From assembly GCA_963575745.1 (NCBI GenBank), contig CAUYUJ010014771.1:219501-283500 (forward strand): 64,000 nt of DNA. The letters run 5' to 3'. Source of the DNA: Prorocentrum cordatum. Lineage: Eukaryota > Sar > Dinophyceae > Prorocentrales > Prorocentraceae. Each line of letters starts with the position of its first letter. Position 1 is the first letter of the stretch. The position numbers and the translations under genes are program-made. This document shows positions 52,601 through 61,576 of this stretch, one piece after another. The notes beneath the pieces were generated by a model. That model saw only the letters and a list, made by a program, of their open reading frames with translations, was not told the DNA's origin and made no database searches.

Positions 52601-53718
52601 AGGGGAGGTGCAATATCAGCGCGCGCCCCTCCCCCAAAAGGCCAACATGGGCCCAAACATCATGATTTGTGCGTTGTCGCCGATGCCGTCTTGGATTCTC
52701 CAGTGAGTCGCGACCCCACTCCCGCCCGCCCTCCCAACGCAGAAATAGCACCCGAGTCTCAGCATGGTCAGCGGTCGTCTATGGGTGGGCAGCTATTGGG
52801 AACCAAAACAGGCCCATGTGCGCGACGCTGGGGCGAGGTGCGCGCTCCTGTTGTACTAGGCACTCTTAAAGCTGAAGCGCGGCAGGCAAGTTTCGCGCGC
52901 CAGATGCGCCACGCGCTCGACGTGCGCCCTTTGTGCCGCATGGTCCAACCGCGCCAGGTGCGCCACGTCTTGGGCACGCACAGAGTGTGCCAGTTGCACC
53001 CGCGCGGGTGACAGCACACATGGGGAAACATGCCGGCCCCCACCATCCCTGTCGAAAATCAGTGTGCAATCGCGACGGGGAAGACATCATGGTGTCTTGT
53101 GGGCCTGTGCACAGCAGGCAGTATACCAGCACACCCCCAGTCCTGGTTGAAGGCTAATGTACAGTGAAGTGCATGTTGTCTTGTTTTTCACAGGGACGGT
53201 GGCCTTGCTTGCGCAAAGCAGGCAGTATGAGGGCCCCCCCGCCGCCCCGGTCAAAACACTATACAAAGTGCTCGCGGGGCCCATGAGCATGACCCAATAT
53301 TTTGGCCGAAAGTATGATTCGTATCGTTCTTTTGACAGGGATGAGTGGGGCGGGTATCGCATTGGTCGTGGTTGGCTGCCCCCTCCCGAAGGGAAAGAGG
53401 GAACACAGAGGAGGAAACGCCCTAAACCAATCACGCCCAAAGGGCTGGTGGGATTTTGCGCGCTCCACCCTCCCCCCAGGAGCCGCTTTGAAGCAACTGG
53501 GGACCTCATGGGCGCATCTGGGCGGTCTCTTGGGGGGCCTCTCAGTGGTCTGAGACGCATCTTGGACGGAAGTCTTCCAGCCGTCTGGCGGTGGAGCGGA
53601 TATTCTGGCGTGAGGCCACTTCGCCTTTCCAGCTCACTCTCCTCACCTTTACCAGCCTCATTCTGCAGCTGATGCCGATGCTTATCTACTGCTGGTGCCG
53701 CGTCGCAAGTGCCCAACG
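52601..53718. other. No gene recognised; ~106-bp direct repeat at 53090-53270
   Basis: AGCAGGCAGTATACCAG (about 53111) and AGCAGGCAGTATGAGG (about 53217), each preceded by GTGTCTTGT/GTTGTCTTGT, mark a diverged duplication. GCGCCAGGTGCGCCACG strings recur at 52895-52990. A degenerate CTTGG stretch lies at 53505-53545. Open frames are not recognisable. Confidence 0.4.
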
Positions 53719-53755
53719 TCCGTAGAGGGTGTGGCTCTATCATTGTTGGCGCAAG
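53719..53755 (+). other. Tandem spliced-leader relicts upstream of the zinc-binding gene
   Basis: TCCGTAGAGGGTGTGGCTCT aligns ungapped to the leader at about 15 of 22 positions, including exact TCCGTAG and GGCTC. It is followed directly by CATTGTTGGCGCAAG, which resembles the leader without CCGTAG, with one inserted base and one mismatch. The pair ends 48 nt before the ATG at 53804, a plausible 5' UTR length. Confidence 0.5.
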
Positions 53756-53803
53756 TCGCCCTGCGCCTGGCCTTCGGGGCCGCAGTTCCACCGCCAGGAA
53801 GCA

Positions 53804-54218
53804 ATGCCATTGGGAGGGAAGGCGCTCAAGAAGAGGGAGCAGAACGCGAACGCGAAGGCTCGTGGGCGAAACAGATCCGTATCCGCGGCCTCGCGGGCCG
53901 CGACCCCGCGGATGCGGGGCATTTGTGTCGCGGATGCCCCGCGCGGAACGTATTCGTATGACGGCGTGTCCACGGGATCGCGCCCTGGAATACAGATCGC
54001 GAGGGCGCGGATACGGTGATGTTCGCCGCTCGTGAAAGGCAGGCATTGTCACGGACGACGCAATCTTGCGGAAGGAGGCAACCAAAAAGGAGGACGTCAA
54101 GTGCGCGATTTGCATGCAGCAGTTCAAGGTGACAGCGAAGAATGCCGATCAGAAGGCCCACGCCGAGTCAAAACATCCCAAGTCCACTTTCGCCGAGTGC
54201 TTCCCCACCCTGGCGTGA
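53804..54218 (+). CDS. At2g23090-like small zinc-binding protein, two exons
   Basis: Exon 1 (53804-53861) encodes MPLGGKALKKREQNANAKA, matching the basic Gln/Asn/Ala-rich N-terminus of this family. Exon 2 (54043-54218) encodes VTDDAILRKEATKKEDVKCA, then the zinc site VKCAICMQQFKV with C-x2-C, followed by AHAESKHPKSTFAECFP with H-x4-H, and ends LA-TGA. The spliced product is 77 residues; plant At2g23090 is of the same size, with the same Cys-His site and HAEAKHPK..CFP signature. The family is uncharacterised, probably nucleic-acid-associated and sometimes grouped with SERF/4F5-like proteins. The intron 53862-54042 is GT-AG (GTGGGC..GGCAG) and keeps frame, R spanning the junction. Reading through it instead breaks the frame. 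SL relicts upstream suggest the gene was once a retroposed mRNA. Start choice rests on family similarity and the 48-nt distance to the relict. Confidence 0.85.
53865..54027. mobile_element. Introner-like TIR element forming the intron
   Basis: The left end GGCGAAACAGATCCGTATCC (continuing GCGGCCTCGCG) is inverted at the right end (CGCGAGGGCGCGGATACGG, TGATGTTCGCC), about 30 bp of imperfect TIR. The flanks are identical 7-bp sequences, GCTCGTG at 53858-53864 and 54028-54034, a clear target-site duplication. The interior has a further hairpin (GCGGGGCAT..ATGCCCCGC). The GT of the left duplication supplies the 5' splice site; the AG used lies 8 nt beyond the right duplication. No coding capacity. 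Confidence 0.85.
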
Positions 54219-55185
54219 CTGCAGCCTATCGCACGCGCAAGCGTGGCCCAGCTCTAGGGCGTGCATCAGTGACTCGTAAGCGGGCGCAGGGCTTAAAACG
54301 CTACGCCCCAATGGGCCACGCAGTCTAGGTCGAAAGGGATTTGAGCCCTCAGCGCTGTGAGTAAAAAGCATTGTCGTCTCCATCGTCCTGCTCGTCATGA
54401 GATCCGTGACCCAGATATTCAAAGTTGACAACGACTGCGCGTCTCAGCCGAATGCGTGCCACTCACGCGCCGTCACGCAGGCAATCGTGCCACAGCCAGC
54501 TCGTGCATCCGGCCAATTCACCGCCATGGCTTTGGTCCGAAATTAATGCCATGGCATTAATGCCGTGGCGTTGGCTTGACATTCTGCCTTGCCTCGAATC
54601 GCATCACCTGCTGTAGGAAGGAGAAGCGACACCGCCACCATCAGCGGGCCACCTCCAGGGAGGAGATCCACGATGTCCCCCCGAGCTGAAGATTGGTGAT
54701 GTCTCAGGCAGGGCCTGCCTACCTGCCTGCCTCTTGCTCCTGGTGGTGGTGGTGTCGTCCCTCCCTGCCCCCGCAGTTGTACAGACATCGCGGGACCTCT
54801 GCTGCCTCGATACACCCGTTTTGATACGCGACACGTACAGTGCTCGAAACGTCCGTGTCAGTAGGGTGTTTGCTGGTTCAGCGTATTGGCCCACGTTTTG
54901 GCAAACGTATCGCGTTAGACCTACGTGTTCAGTCTACGTGGTGAGTTCTGTGTCAATACTCTAGTAGTTGCGTGTTGCGTATCGGGGCAGCTAAGCGCGG
55001 GACGCGCGCGAGGGCCGCCCCGTGACGGAGGGGGAGAGCGTATGCAGAGCTGCACCTGCCACTGTGCCCCAGGTGCCTGGCTTCGGGGAGTGCGTGCCGA
55101 AGGATCGCGGGTTGGGCCGTCGGCCTCGCTCCTGCTACAGGAGGGAGGAGCGGGAAGGGAGGGTGGGGTCGGCGTCCCCCCACAT
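54219..55185. other. Downstream flank, no gene recognised
   Basis: Contains ATGGCATTAATGCC palindromic strings at 54544-54566 and GCCTGCCT repeats near 54710. No recognisable coding sequence. Confidence 0.4.
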
Positions 55186-55365
55186 ACTAAGGCTATGTGT
55201 GCGTCGCCCCATCCAGGGGCGACGTGCGCGCCGAGAAATCTCACAGTATAAGCTCCGTGGCGGGCGATTTCTGGCCATACCGCTTGGGAAACGAACTACT
55301 ACAAGATGGGTATACGATCTGTTCGGGTCGGACGCACGCCTACCAGGAGGACACATATTACTAGT
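55186..55365. mobile_element. TIR element family K, copy 2
   Basis: Starts ACTAAGGCTATGTGTGCG and ends GGACACATATTACTAGT, inverted. The body aligns with 42431-42609, including AGCTCCGTGGCGGGCGATTT, CTACTACAAGATGGGTATAC and TTCGGGTCGGACGCACGCCT. An inner hairpin GTCGCCCC(ATCCA)GGGGCGAC lies near the left end. Confidence 0.8.
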
Positions 55366-55510
55366 ATTTCCTTGTGCGTCCCAGGAAGGGAGGGTTGGGG
55401 TTCTCCCTCCTCCTCCTTCCTCGAGGATTGATGTGTTCTGCTTCCTCCCCTCTGAGTCTGGAAGCCTGACCTCGGGGACTTCAAGAGACACCCGAGGAGG
55501 GATTATTTTT

Positions 55511-55600
55511 ACCGAAGACGGCTGCGGCGATTCACCGTCGGCCCCTGCCTTTTGGAAGCGCATGTGTGGCCAAGCGTTTGGAGCTATGCATGAAAACGCC
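55511..55600 (+). repeat. Dispersed repeat family L, copy 2
   Basis: CGAAGACGGCTGCGGCGATT, CACCGTCGGCCCCTGCCTTT and TGGAAGCGCATGTGTGGCCA correspond to 49651-49740. A + frame here (DSPSAPAFWKRMCGQAFGAM) has a weak counterpart in copy 1, hinting at coding origin. Confidence 0.65.
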
Positions 55601-55663
55601 GACATGCTGTTTGGCAGACGTCTTGTCAAGCTACTGGGCTACGTGCTGCCCAGCCGTTAGCAG

Positions 55664-55850
55664 GAGGAGCAGGAGTTTGAGGAGGAGGAGGAGGAAGAGG
55701 ACGAGGATGATGATGATGAGGAGGAGGAGGAGAAGGAGGAGAAGGAGGAGAAGGAATGCGAGGAGAAGGAGAAGGAGGAAAATGAGGCCTCGTGGAGGCT
55801 TCCTGAGGCCTATTGGTGGCCTCTTGGGGGCGTCTCAAGGGGCTAACGGC
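55664..55850 (+). repeat. (GGA)n + short CTTGG array
   Basis: GGA/GAT triplets (55668-55780) run into GGCCTCGTGGAGGCTTCCTG and CCTCTTGGGGGCGTCTC, the same order as at 52190 and 59590. Confidence 0.85.
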
Positions 55851-56028
55851 CCACCCCGCCACCGCACTTGGATCGTAGTCAAGAGGTCTCTTAGAGGCTT
55901 CTGGGGACTTTTCCCAATCAGAGCTTGCCTCTGTAGGGGTCCTAGTAGCGGATTCATACGGTTAGGTGAGGTATGGGCCGACTTCGGCGGCACACCCGGG
56001 TTCCCAGATGCCCGGGTGCCCAGGTGCC

Positions 56029-56217
56029 TGGTAGCCTTATAGCCCTGTAGCCCTACAGCTTTATAGCCTTATAGCCCTATAGCCCAATAGCCCTATAACC
56101 CTATAGCCTTATAGCCCTAAAGCCCTAAAGCCCTATAGCCCTATAGCCCTTTAGCCATATAGCCCCATAGCCTTATAGCCCTATAGCCCTACAGCCCCAT
56201 AGCCCTATAGCCCTAAA
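56029..56217 (+). repeat. 8-bp CCCTATAG array
   Basis: Units CCCTATAG, CCTTATAG, CCCTAAAG and CCCCATAG follow each other every 8 bp for about 23 units. Some units approach the complement of the TTTAGGG telomere repeat. Confidence 0.9.
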
Positions 56218-56244
56218 CAGATTCTGATTGGGTTTTTTTGTCCG

Positions 56245-56545
56245 GTATCATTTGAAAAGGCCTCTCGAGGGCCTGTTGGAGGAATTCTTGGAGCCTCTTG
56301 AGGCACTTGGGAGGCCGCTTGAGTATCTCGAGGGCGCCTTTGGGAGCTTCCGGAGCCTCGTGGGGGGATTCTGGCGGTCTCGGGGGCATCTTTGGGGGAA
56401 GGGCTCGAACGGTCCCTTCGGGTTCCCTCCTATTGGGAAATATTAGAACCCTCTTGGGCCGTTTTGGGGTTGGGTGCCTCTTGGGGCGATCATGGGGGCC
56501 TCTTGAGCCGTGTTGGATTTTGGAAGGATTGGAATGACGAGAACG
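56245..56545 (+). repeat. CTTGGAGCCTC array
   Basis: CTTGGAGCCTCTTGAGGC, CTCGTGGGGGGATTCTGG and CCTCTTGGGCCGTTTTGGGG units. The end (GGAAGGATTGGAATGACGAG, AACG) faintly resembles the shared core. Confidence 0.75.
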
Positions 56546-56819
56546 ATTGCACTTTTCAGCAGCCATCGGGCACAACACTGGTTTTGTTTTGGTTCTGGCA
56601 GCAGATCACTTCGGGCATGCAGCTTTTCTTCAGGTGCACTCTGTGGTGCGCATTGGCATTGTGACCGAACGGTTGCTACGTGGCTAGGCTGCGCGCAAAC
56701 GCGCTGCGGTGGTGCGGGGGGGCGCACTGCATGATGGGGGGTGTGGGCCGCCACGCGTCACGTTGTGCCCTCTTTCCCCCTCCCCCGCCCTCCCACCCTG
56801 CCGCCATGACCCAGACATC

Positions 56820-57012
56820 CAGCGTTTCGATTCTTGCGCGAGCCCCCGACCTCTCGACCACTTCCCCGGGGCCAGGTGTTCATCCCGAGTCGTGTTTTGT
56901 CGGCCTCGAGGCTCGGTATGGGTCGCGAGAGGCCGAAAACGATGGAAAACATCCGTCTCCGTTTCAATTGTTCCGAGACGACGGATGTCTGCGGACGCAT
57001 TTTTCTGACCAC
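56820..57012 (+). repeat. Dispersed repeat family B, + copy (long form)
   Basis: CCAGCGTTTCGATTCTTGCG, CCCCCGACCTCTCGACCACT, TCATCCCGAGTCGTGTTTTG, AGAGGCCGAAAACGATGG, and a terminal CATCCGTCTCCGTTTCAATT..GACGACGGATGTC. Confidence 0.8.
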
Positions 57013-57100
57013 GACGACGTGAAACAGTTTTTTGTCCCCTGGCGACAACGGACGTGACCGGGGGGGAGGGTGCGGGGTTGGCAGGGGTGGCAGGGGCCCT

Positions 57101-57176
57101 GTCACGATTCGCGCCGGCGCCGTCTGGGAATGCCAGGACTGGCCGATTCCCACACGGCGCTGGCGCGAGTCGTGAC
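57101..57176. repeat. 76-bp almost fully paired hairpin
   Basis: Arms GTCACGATTCGCGCCGGCGC (57101-) and its complement ending GCGCGAGTCGTGAC (57176) pair over 23 bp with two mismatches. Inside, GGGAAT/ATTCCC and GCCAG/CTGGC extend the stem to a tiny loop. It could be a very short TIR element or a structured-RNA site. Confidence 0.85.
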
Positions 57177-57791
57177 GTGACCAGGGTGAGGCGGGCGTGG
57201 CTGGTCACGGGCGTCACCGCGAATCATTCGAAAAAAAGGCTCCATCTGCTCCCCGGACGCTCCCGCGCACGGCCCCGCGCTACGCGGGCGCCCCGCTCAC
57301 ACGGCCGCCACCGCCTGCCTGGAGCCACTGCGCTGGCGCCCCGCCCATGGCCGCCTGCCATCCATCCCTCCTCGTGTCCCTTCGCCCATCCCTCCTCGTG
57401 TAACTTCGTGGGGGATGGGCAACACGCACGTTCTGGCGACGATATGTTCTGCTCGGCCAAGGCTCTGTCCGTGCCACTTTCTGTCCATCCTCCGCGGCAA
57501 AAGCCGACGCGAATGCAGGGTCGTCCGCGCAACAGGTCACTTACGCCACCGCTTGCTCAAAGGAGGGGCAGAGGCGGGTGGCGCCTCCAAGTACATAACT
57601 TCCAGACAAAGCCAGACTTGGCCTGCAGGAGTCACGTCCGCAGTGTGGAGGGGCTTGACGAGCAGGTGCCGCTTCTTGTTTATAGAGAAGTGTGCGGGAG
57701 CACGCTTGAGACCTGTCAGCGCCCGCGCTCTCCAGCTCCCTGGGGGCGGTGGACCAGCGCATCCATGAGAGAGATTCGCAGAAATATTAGA
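57177..57791. other. No gene recognised
   Basis: Unique sequence; overlapping frames lack domains. Confidence 0.4.
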
Positions 57792-57965
57792 TTCCTCCTC
57801 CTCCTCCTCCTCCCCCTCCTCCTCCTTCTCCTCCTCCTCCTCTTCCTCCTCCTCCCTTCCTCCTTCTCCTCCTCCTCCCTTCCTCCTCCTCCTATCCCTC
57901 CTGATGCGCGGCGCTCCTCCTATCCCTCCTCCTCCTTATCCTATGCCTCCTCCAACGCCTCCTCT
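57792..57965 (+). repeat. (TCC)n microsatellite
   Basis: TCC/CTC triplets with TTCC interruptions, directly upstream of a spliced-leader relict. Confidence 0.95.
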
Positions 57966-57974
57966 GTCCCTTCG

Positions 57975-57996
57975 TCCGTAGCCATGTTGGCTCAGG
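57975..57996 (+). other. Spliced-leader relict at the 5' end of the LINE region
   Basis: TCCGTAGCCATGTTGGCTCA plus GG matches the 22-nt leader at 20 positions, ungapped. Such a match is not expected by chance in 64 kb. It lies 155 nt upstream of the ATG of the ORF1-like frame on the same strand. Confidence 0.8.
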
Positions 57997-58150
57997 ACTG
58001 GCTGTTGCGGCACCCAGCCCCGCGGCATGCAAGGATACCGCTATCCCGCAACAGGCAAGCCTCTTGAGGCTGGCAGCTCTTCTCTGTAGCGCCTTCACTG
58101 GAGGACTTGGGCCCATCCACCCAGTCTCGCTCACTTGCAGACTTGAACGG

Positions 58151-59355
58151 ATGTCGGCTCCCAATGGTTCAGTTGCCGCGTCTCCCGCCAAGCCTCTTGC
58201 TTCCTGGGCCGCTGCTCGAGTCATCAAAGCGGGCAAGGAGAAGAGGCTCCTGCGTCATCGCCGCCGTGTTGCTGGTGCTGTTGGGAGTGCTGCTGGAAGT
58301 AACAACGCTGTGGGTGCCCACCGCATGGACACGGACGACAGCGACGGCGGCGGCGACGCCTCCGCTGACCACGTGTGTGCCATGATTGCCGAGGCCATCA
58401 GAAGGGGATATTGAGAAGTATTAGGAACAGCTCGGCAGCACCATCAGCGCCACGGTCTCCGAGACGGTCAAGGCGGAAGCCGCCACGCTGTCGGAGTCTT
58501 TCGACGCCCATCGGGCTGCGTGCCTCGAGAAGTACAAGGAGGACCTGGACAACCTGCCCAAAAAGTTGGATTCACTAAGTGTTTCTGCAAGTGCCCCCCG
58601 CTTCGACGAGGTACGACGCGAAGCCAATACCCGATGCGACGAGCTCAAAGTGGAGATCCAGCGTGGCGTCGACACCCCAGTGGGGCAACAAGTCGGGCTG
58701 CTGCGCGAGATGCAGACGCAGATCAAGCAACTCCAGGATGCGCTGGCAGTTGCCAACTCGTCCACCCCTGCGCCTAAGCCGCTCGCTGGTGCTGTGGTCT
58801 TCGAGCGCGATACGGATGAAACGTTTATCCAAGTGTTTGCTGACAAGCTCGTGGCAAAGCCGTGTGTTGTCGAGGTGCTCGCACTCTTTGGATTGAAGAA
58901 GCAAGCGTTGGCAGTGACCATTGGGCGCTCAATGCACCAGATCCACCATCAAAGAGTTCCACCATCAAGATCAAGGGCGCTGTGCGACCCGCCTCTAGTC
59001 GTGCACAGAAGCTGCTCGCTTCGCTGCGCGTGGGTAATACATCCCGCGAGTTCACTGCTGGTGCACATGCAGGAGGGCAGGACAGGAACGCGAAGCATAT
59101 CAATACTTAGGTCATCGGAAGTTGCGGGCCACATTCTCCGAGCTGTACGATAACAGCCAGAAGACCTTCTTCGACAGGGACCGTGGCTGGCTCTCGCTTG
59201 GGTGGGACGCTCTCTGCAAGATCGAGTGCTACCCTGGGCGCGAAGCGACCAGAGTGCCGTGGAACTCTGGCACCATCAACAAGCACGCGGTCGACAAGGC
59301 CACGCTTATGGGCGCGACCAACGAAATAATCGAACCTGATCATGAGCCTGAGTGA
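58151..59355 (+). pseudogene. ORF1-like coiled-coil protein of a dinoflagellate LINE, frameshifted
   Basis: From ATG 58151: MSAPNGSVAASPAKPLASWA, then KAGKEKRLLRHRRRVAGAVG and an acidic MDTDDSDGGG segment. The frame shifts at about 58395 and meets a TAG, then reads a long alpha-helical stretch (SETVKAEAATLSESFDAHRA, YKEDLDNLPKKLDSLSVSAS, LREMQTQIKQLQDALAVANS) and VVFERDTDETFIQVFADKLV. Two more shifts lead to RKLRATFSELYDNSQKTFFD, RDRGWLSLGWDALCKIECYP and a TGA at 59353-59355. The order basic N-terminus, coiled coil, compact C-terminal domain fits an RNA-binding ORF1. The pairing with ORF2 downstream on the same strand supports this, but it could be an independent retrogene. At least three frame changes make it nonfunctional. 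Confidence 0.55.
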
Positions 59356-59589
59356 TGCCTTTCGCCGTTTTTTCTGCTCCGATCGGCTTCTCGCCTATTT
59401 GATCCCTGTGCGCTGCATCTGCGGCTGGAGGCCTTTGATTCGTCCCGTGAGACTCGCGAGGTTAACGCTTCGAGTATCCCCACCAGCCCAGTCACAAACG
59501 ATGCCCCGGAGAGTTGAGATGATCAGGGAAGTGGGAAAGCATGCCAAAGAACAAAGGGCGAGGGACGCCGTCATATACCCCAAAGGGGG

Positions 59590-60355
59590 AGCATGGAGGA
59601 GGAATATTCGCCGCCGGAGGAGGAGGAGGTGGAGGAGGAAGAGGGAGAGGAGGAGGAGGAGGAGGAGGAGGAGGAGGAGGAGGAGGAGGAGGAGGAGGAG
59701 GAGGAGGAGGAGGAGGAGGAGGGGGAGGACGAGGAGGACGAGAAAGAGGAAAAGGAGGAGAAGGAGGGAGAGTGAGGGGGCATCGGGGGTCTTCTTGAGG
59801 CCTCGTATGGGGTCTCTTGGGGGCCTCTTGGAGGCCGCTTGGCGCCGCCTGGGCGTCAATTGACGCCCTTTTGGGGCGCTCTTGGGAGCTTCAGGGGCGC
59901 TCGTGGGGCAATCTTGGGGAGCATCGATCATCGAAGAGGGGGGCTCAAAATACTCTCCCCCGTCGGGAGCACCGAAATTCGCCTCCTGGACCCCTCCTGG
60001 AGCTCTCCTGGGGCGCCTTTAGGCGCCCTGGGGACCGTCTTGGGGCTCTCTTGAGCCTTCTCCTGAGGCTCGATTGGGCCATCTCGGAGCCATAATGAGG
60101 CCTCGGATGGCCATCGGGAGCGACAAGGCGAGAACGCAACACTCATTGATTTTCTTCAGGTGTTCGAAGGATTGGGGCTTCATGGGGGCCTCCTTGGGGG
60201 TCTCGGGCGCATCATGGAGCCGCTTTGCAAAGTTCTTAGGGGTCTCTTGGAGCACCTTGGGAGCCATCTTGAGGCATCGTGCGTTATCTTGAGCTATATT
60301 GGAGTTCGCTTTGGACTCCCAGGGGCCCTATTGGAGCCGTCTTGGGCCAGTTGGG
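59590..60355 (+). repeat. (GGA)n + CTTGG array between ORF1 and ORF2
   Basis: GGA triplets (59619-59772) then CCTCTTGGAGGCCGCTTGG units to about 60355. A core-like segment at 60107-60160 (CGACAAGGCGAGAACGCAAC, TTGATTTTCTTCAGG) is present. Its position inside the LINE region suggests insertion or expansion between the ORFs. Confidence 0.85.
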
Positions 60356-60481
60356 GTGCTCCAGCGCCTCGCGGCCCTCCCCGTCCAGTTCCAGGGAAAC
60401 CGGTGGGGGGAGGGATAATCACCTCCCCGAAGGGGAAAGAGAAGGTTGGAAGAGGAGGTCCTTGGAGACCACCTACGCCCA

Positions 60482-61576
60482 GAGGGCGGATGGGATTTGA
60501 GGGTGTCGACGCTGGCGTTAATTTGGGGTGCCTCCAAAGGCTCACGCTGGGCTCCGCAGTCACCGCTCTCCAGGAGGCCCATCAGTGCGAGGCGCAGTTG
60601 GCGTGCATCCTCCGCGCGTTTTGCTAGGAGCTGTGATCGTTTCTACCTTCTGCGGCGAGGGCCGTGCAGGGAGGATACGTTGTGGGGTTGCCATTATCGT
60701 TCTTGGAATGTTGTCACGAGGTGCTTCATCGCCCTTCCTGCCTGCTGGCGTCACTTCTTCTGTGCCAGTATTCGTGCCAGGCCGTGTCATTCGCGCCGCC
60801 TTGCAACATCGGGAGGCCATTCTGATGCACTACAACACACACGTAATCATAATGTGCCCCCAGAACAGGTAAGAGACGTGCGCAACCACATAAATAGGGA
60901 TCGGGTTCTGTCGGATTCGGTTTCTTAATCTGCGCTGCTCGTAGCGCATGGTGATTTCAATGTCGCCCGCGAGGAACATCTGAGTTCCGCGCGGCGATCG
61001 GGGGCTTAGAGAGATGAGCGCCCATTGCGCGCTCAGGCTCCAGGCTGGGCTGCTGCGCTCGACGGACCGGTCGAGTCGACGCCGGCAGAGCCGATCCATG
61101 TCGACGCCCAGTGCAATGCAGTCGTTGCCCTCGACAGGTTCTGGCGCGCTTGGCCCGGCTGGGTTCTTGCTCAAACATATGCTAATGCTCGCGTTGAAGG
61201 GCCGAAGGGCCCCATGAAATTTAACGCTGCACTAAGGTCAGCGACCACAGTGCTTTGTGAGTTTCCCTTGGTCAAAGGACGCCCCAACAGCCCAGCGAGC
61301 GCCCCGTCTCGAAGCATGTCTGTAATTCTCGTGAATTCAAGCAGGTTCCGGCGTCGTTCGCTGAAGCCGAAAAGCTTCACTGCAGCAGATGTGCCCGCCC
61401 AGGAGGTAAGAGAGAGGTACAAAGTGCCGATGCAGGAGGCCGGTAGGGAGGCGAGGGAGATGCTCACGTCTAAGCGTCCATCCGACCCGCGCACGCTGCT
61501 GCCGTTGGCACGGTCTCTAGCTAGAGCGATTTGGCGCCAAGATGTTCCGACGGCGGTTCGCCTCTTAGGATTGGAC
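60482..61576 (+). pseudogene. LINE ORF2 endonuclease segment, repeat copy 1 (longest)
   Basis: This is the N-terminal apurinic-endonuclease-like (EEP) domain of a non-LTR element, split over frames. Visible blocks are SAVTALQEAHQCEAQLAC with the catalytic-type LQE, CGVAIIVLG, VPGRVIRAALQHRE, PEQVRDVRNHINRDRVLSDS, and VAHGDFNVAREEHLSSARRS, in which GDFN (60950-60961) is the conserved Asp/Asn motif. A later open frame (61025-61591) reads ALDRFWRAWPGWVLAQTY and the linker SLARAIWRQDVPTAVRLLG. Frame changes near 60600 and 60900 and stops show decay. The same ~1.1-kb segment recurs, with deletions, twice downstream. Confidence 0.75.

Noticed and set aside
53157-53672. 171-codon + frame
   Set aside because: No recognisable domain; it starts in a diverged direct repeat and ends through CTTGG-type sequence.
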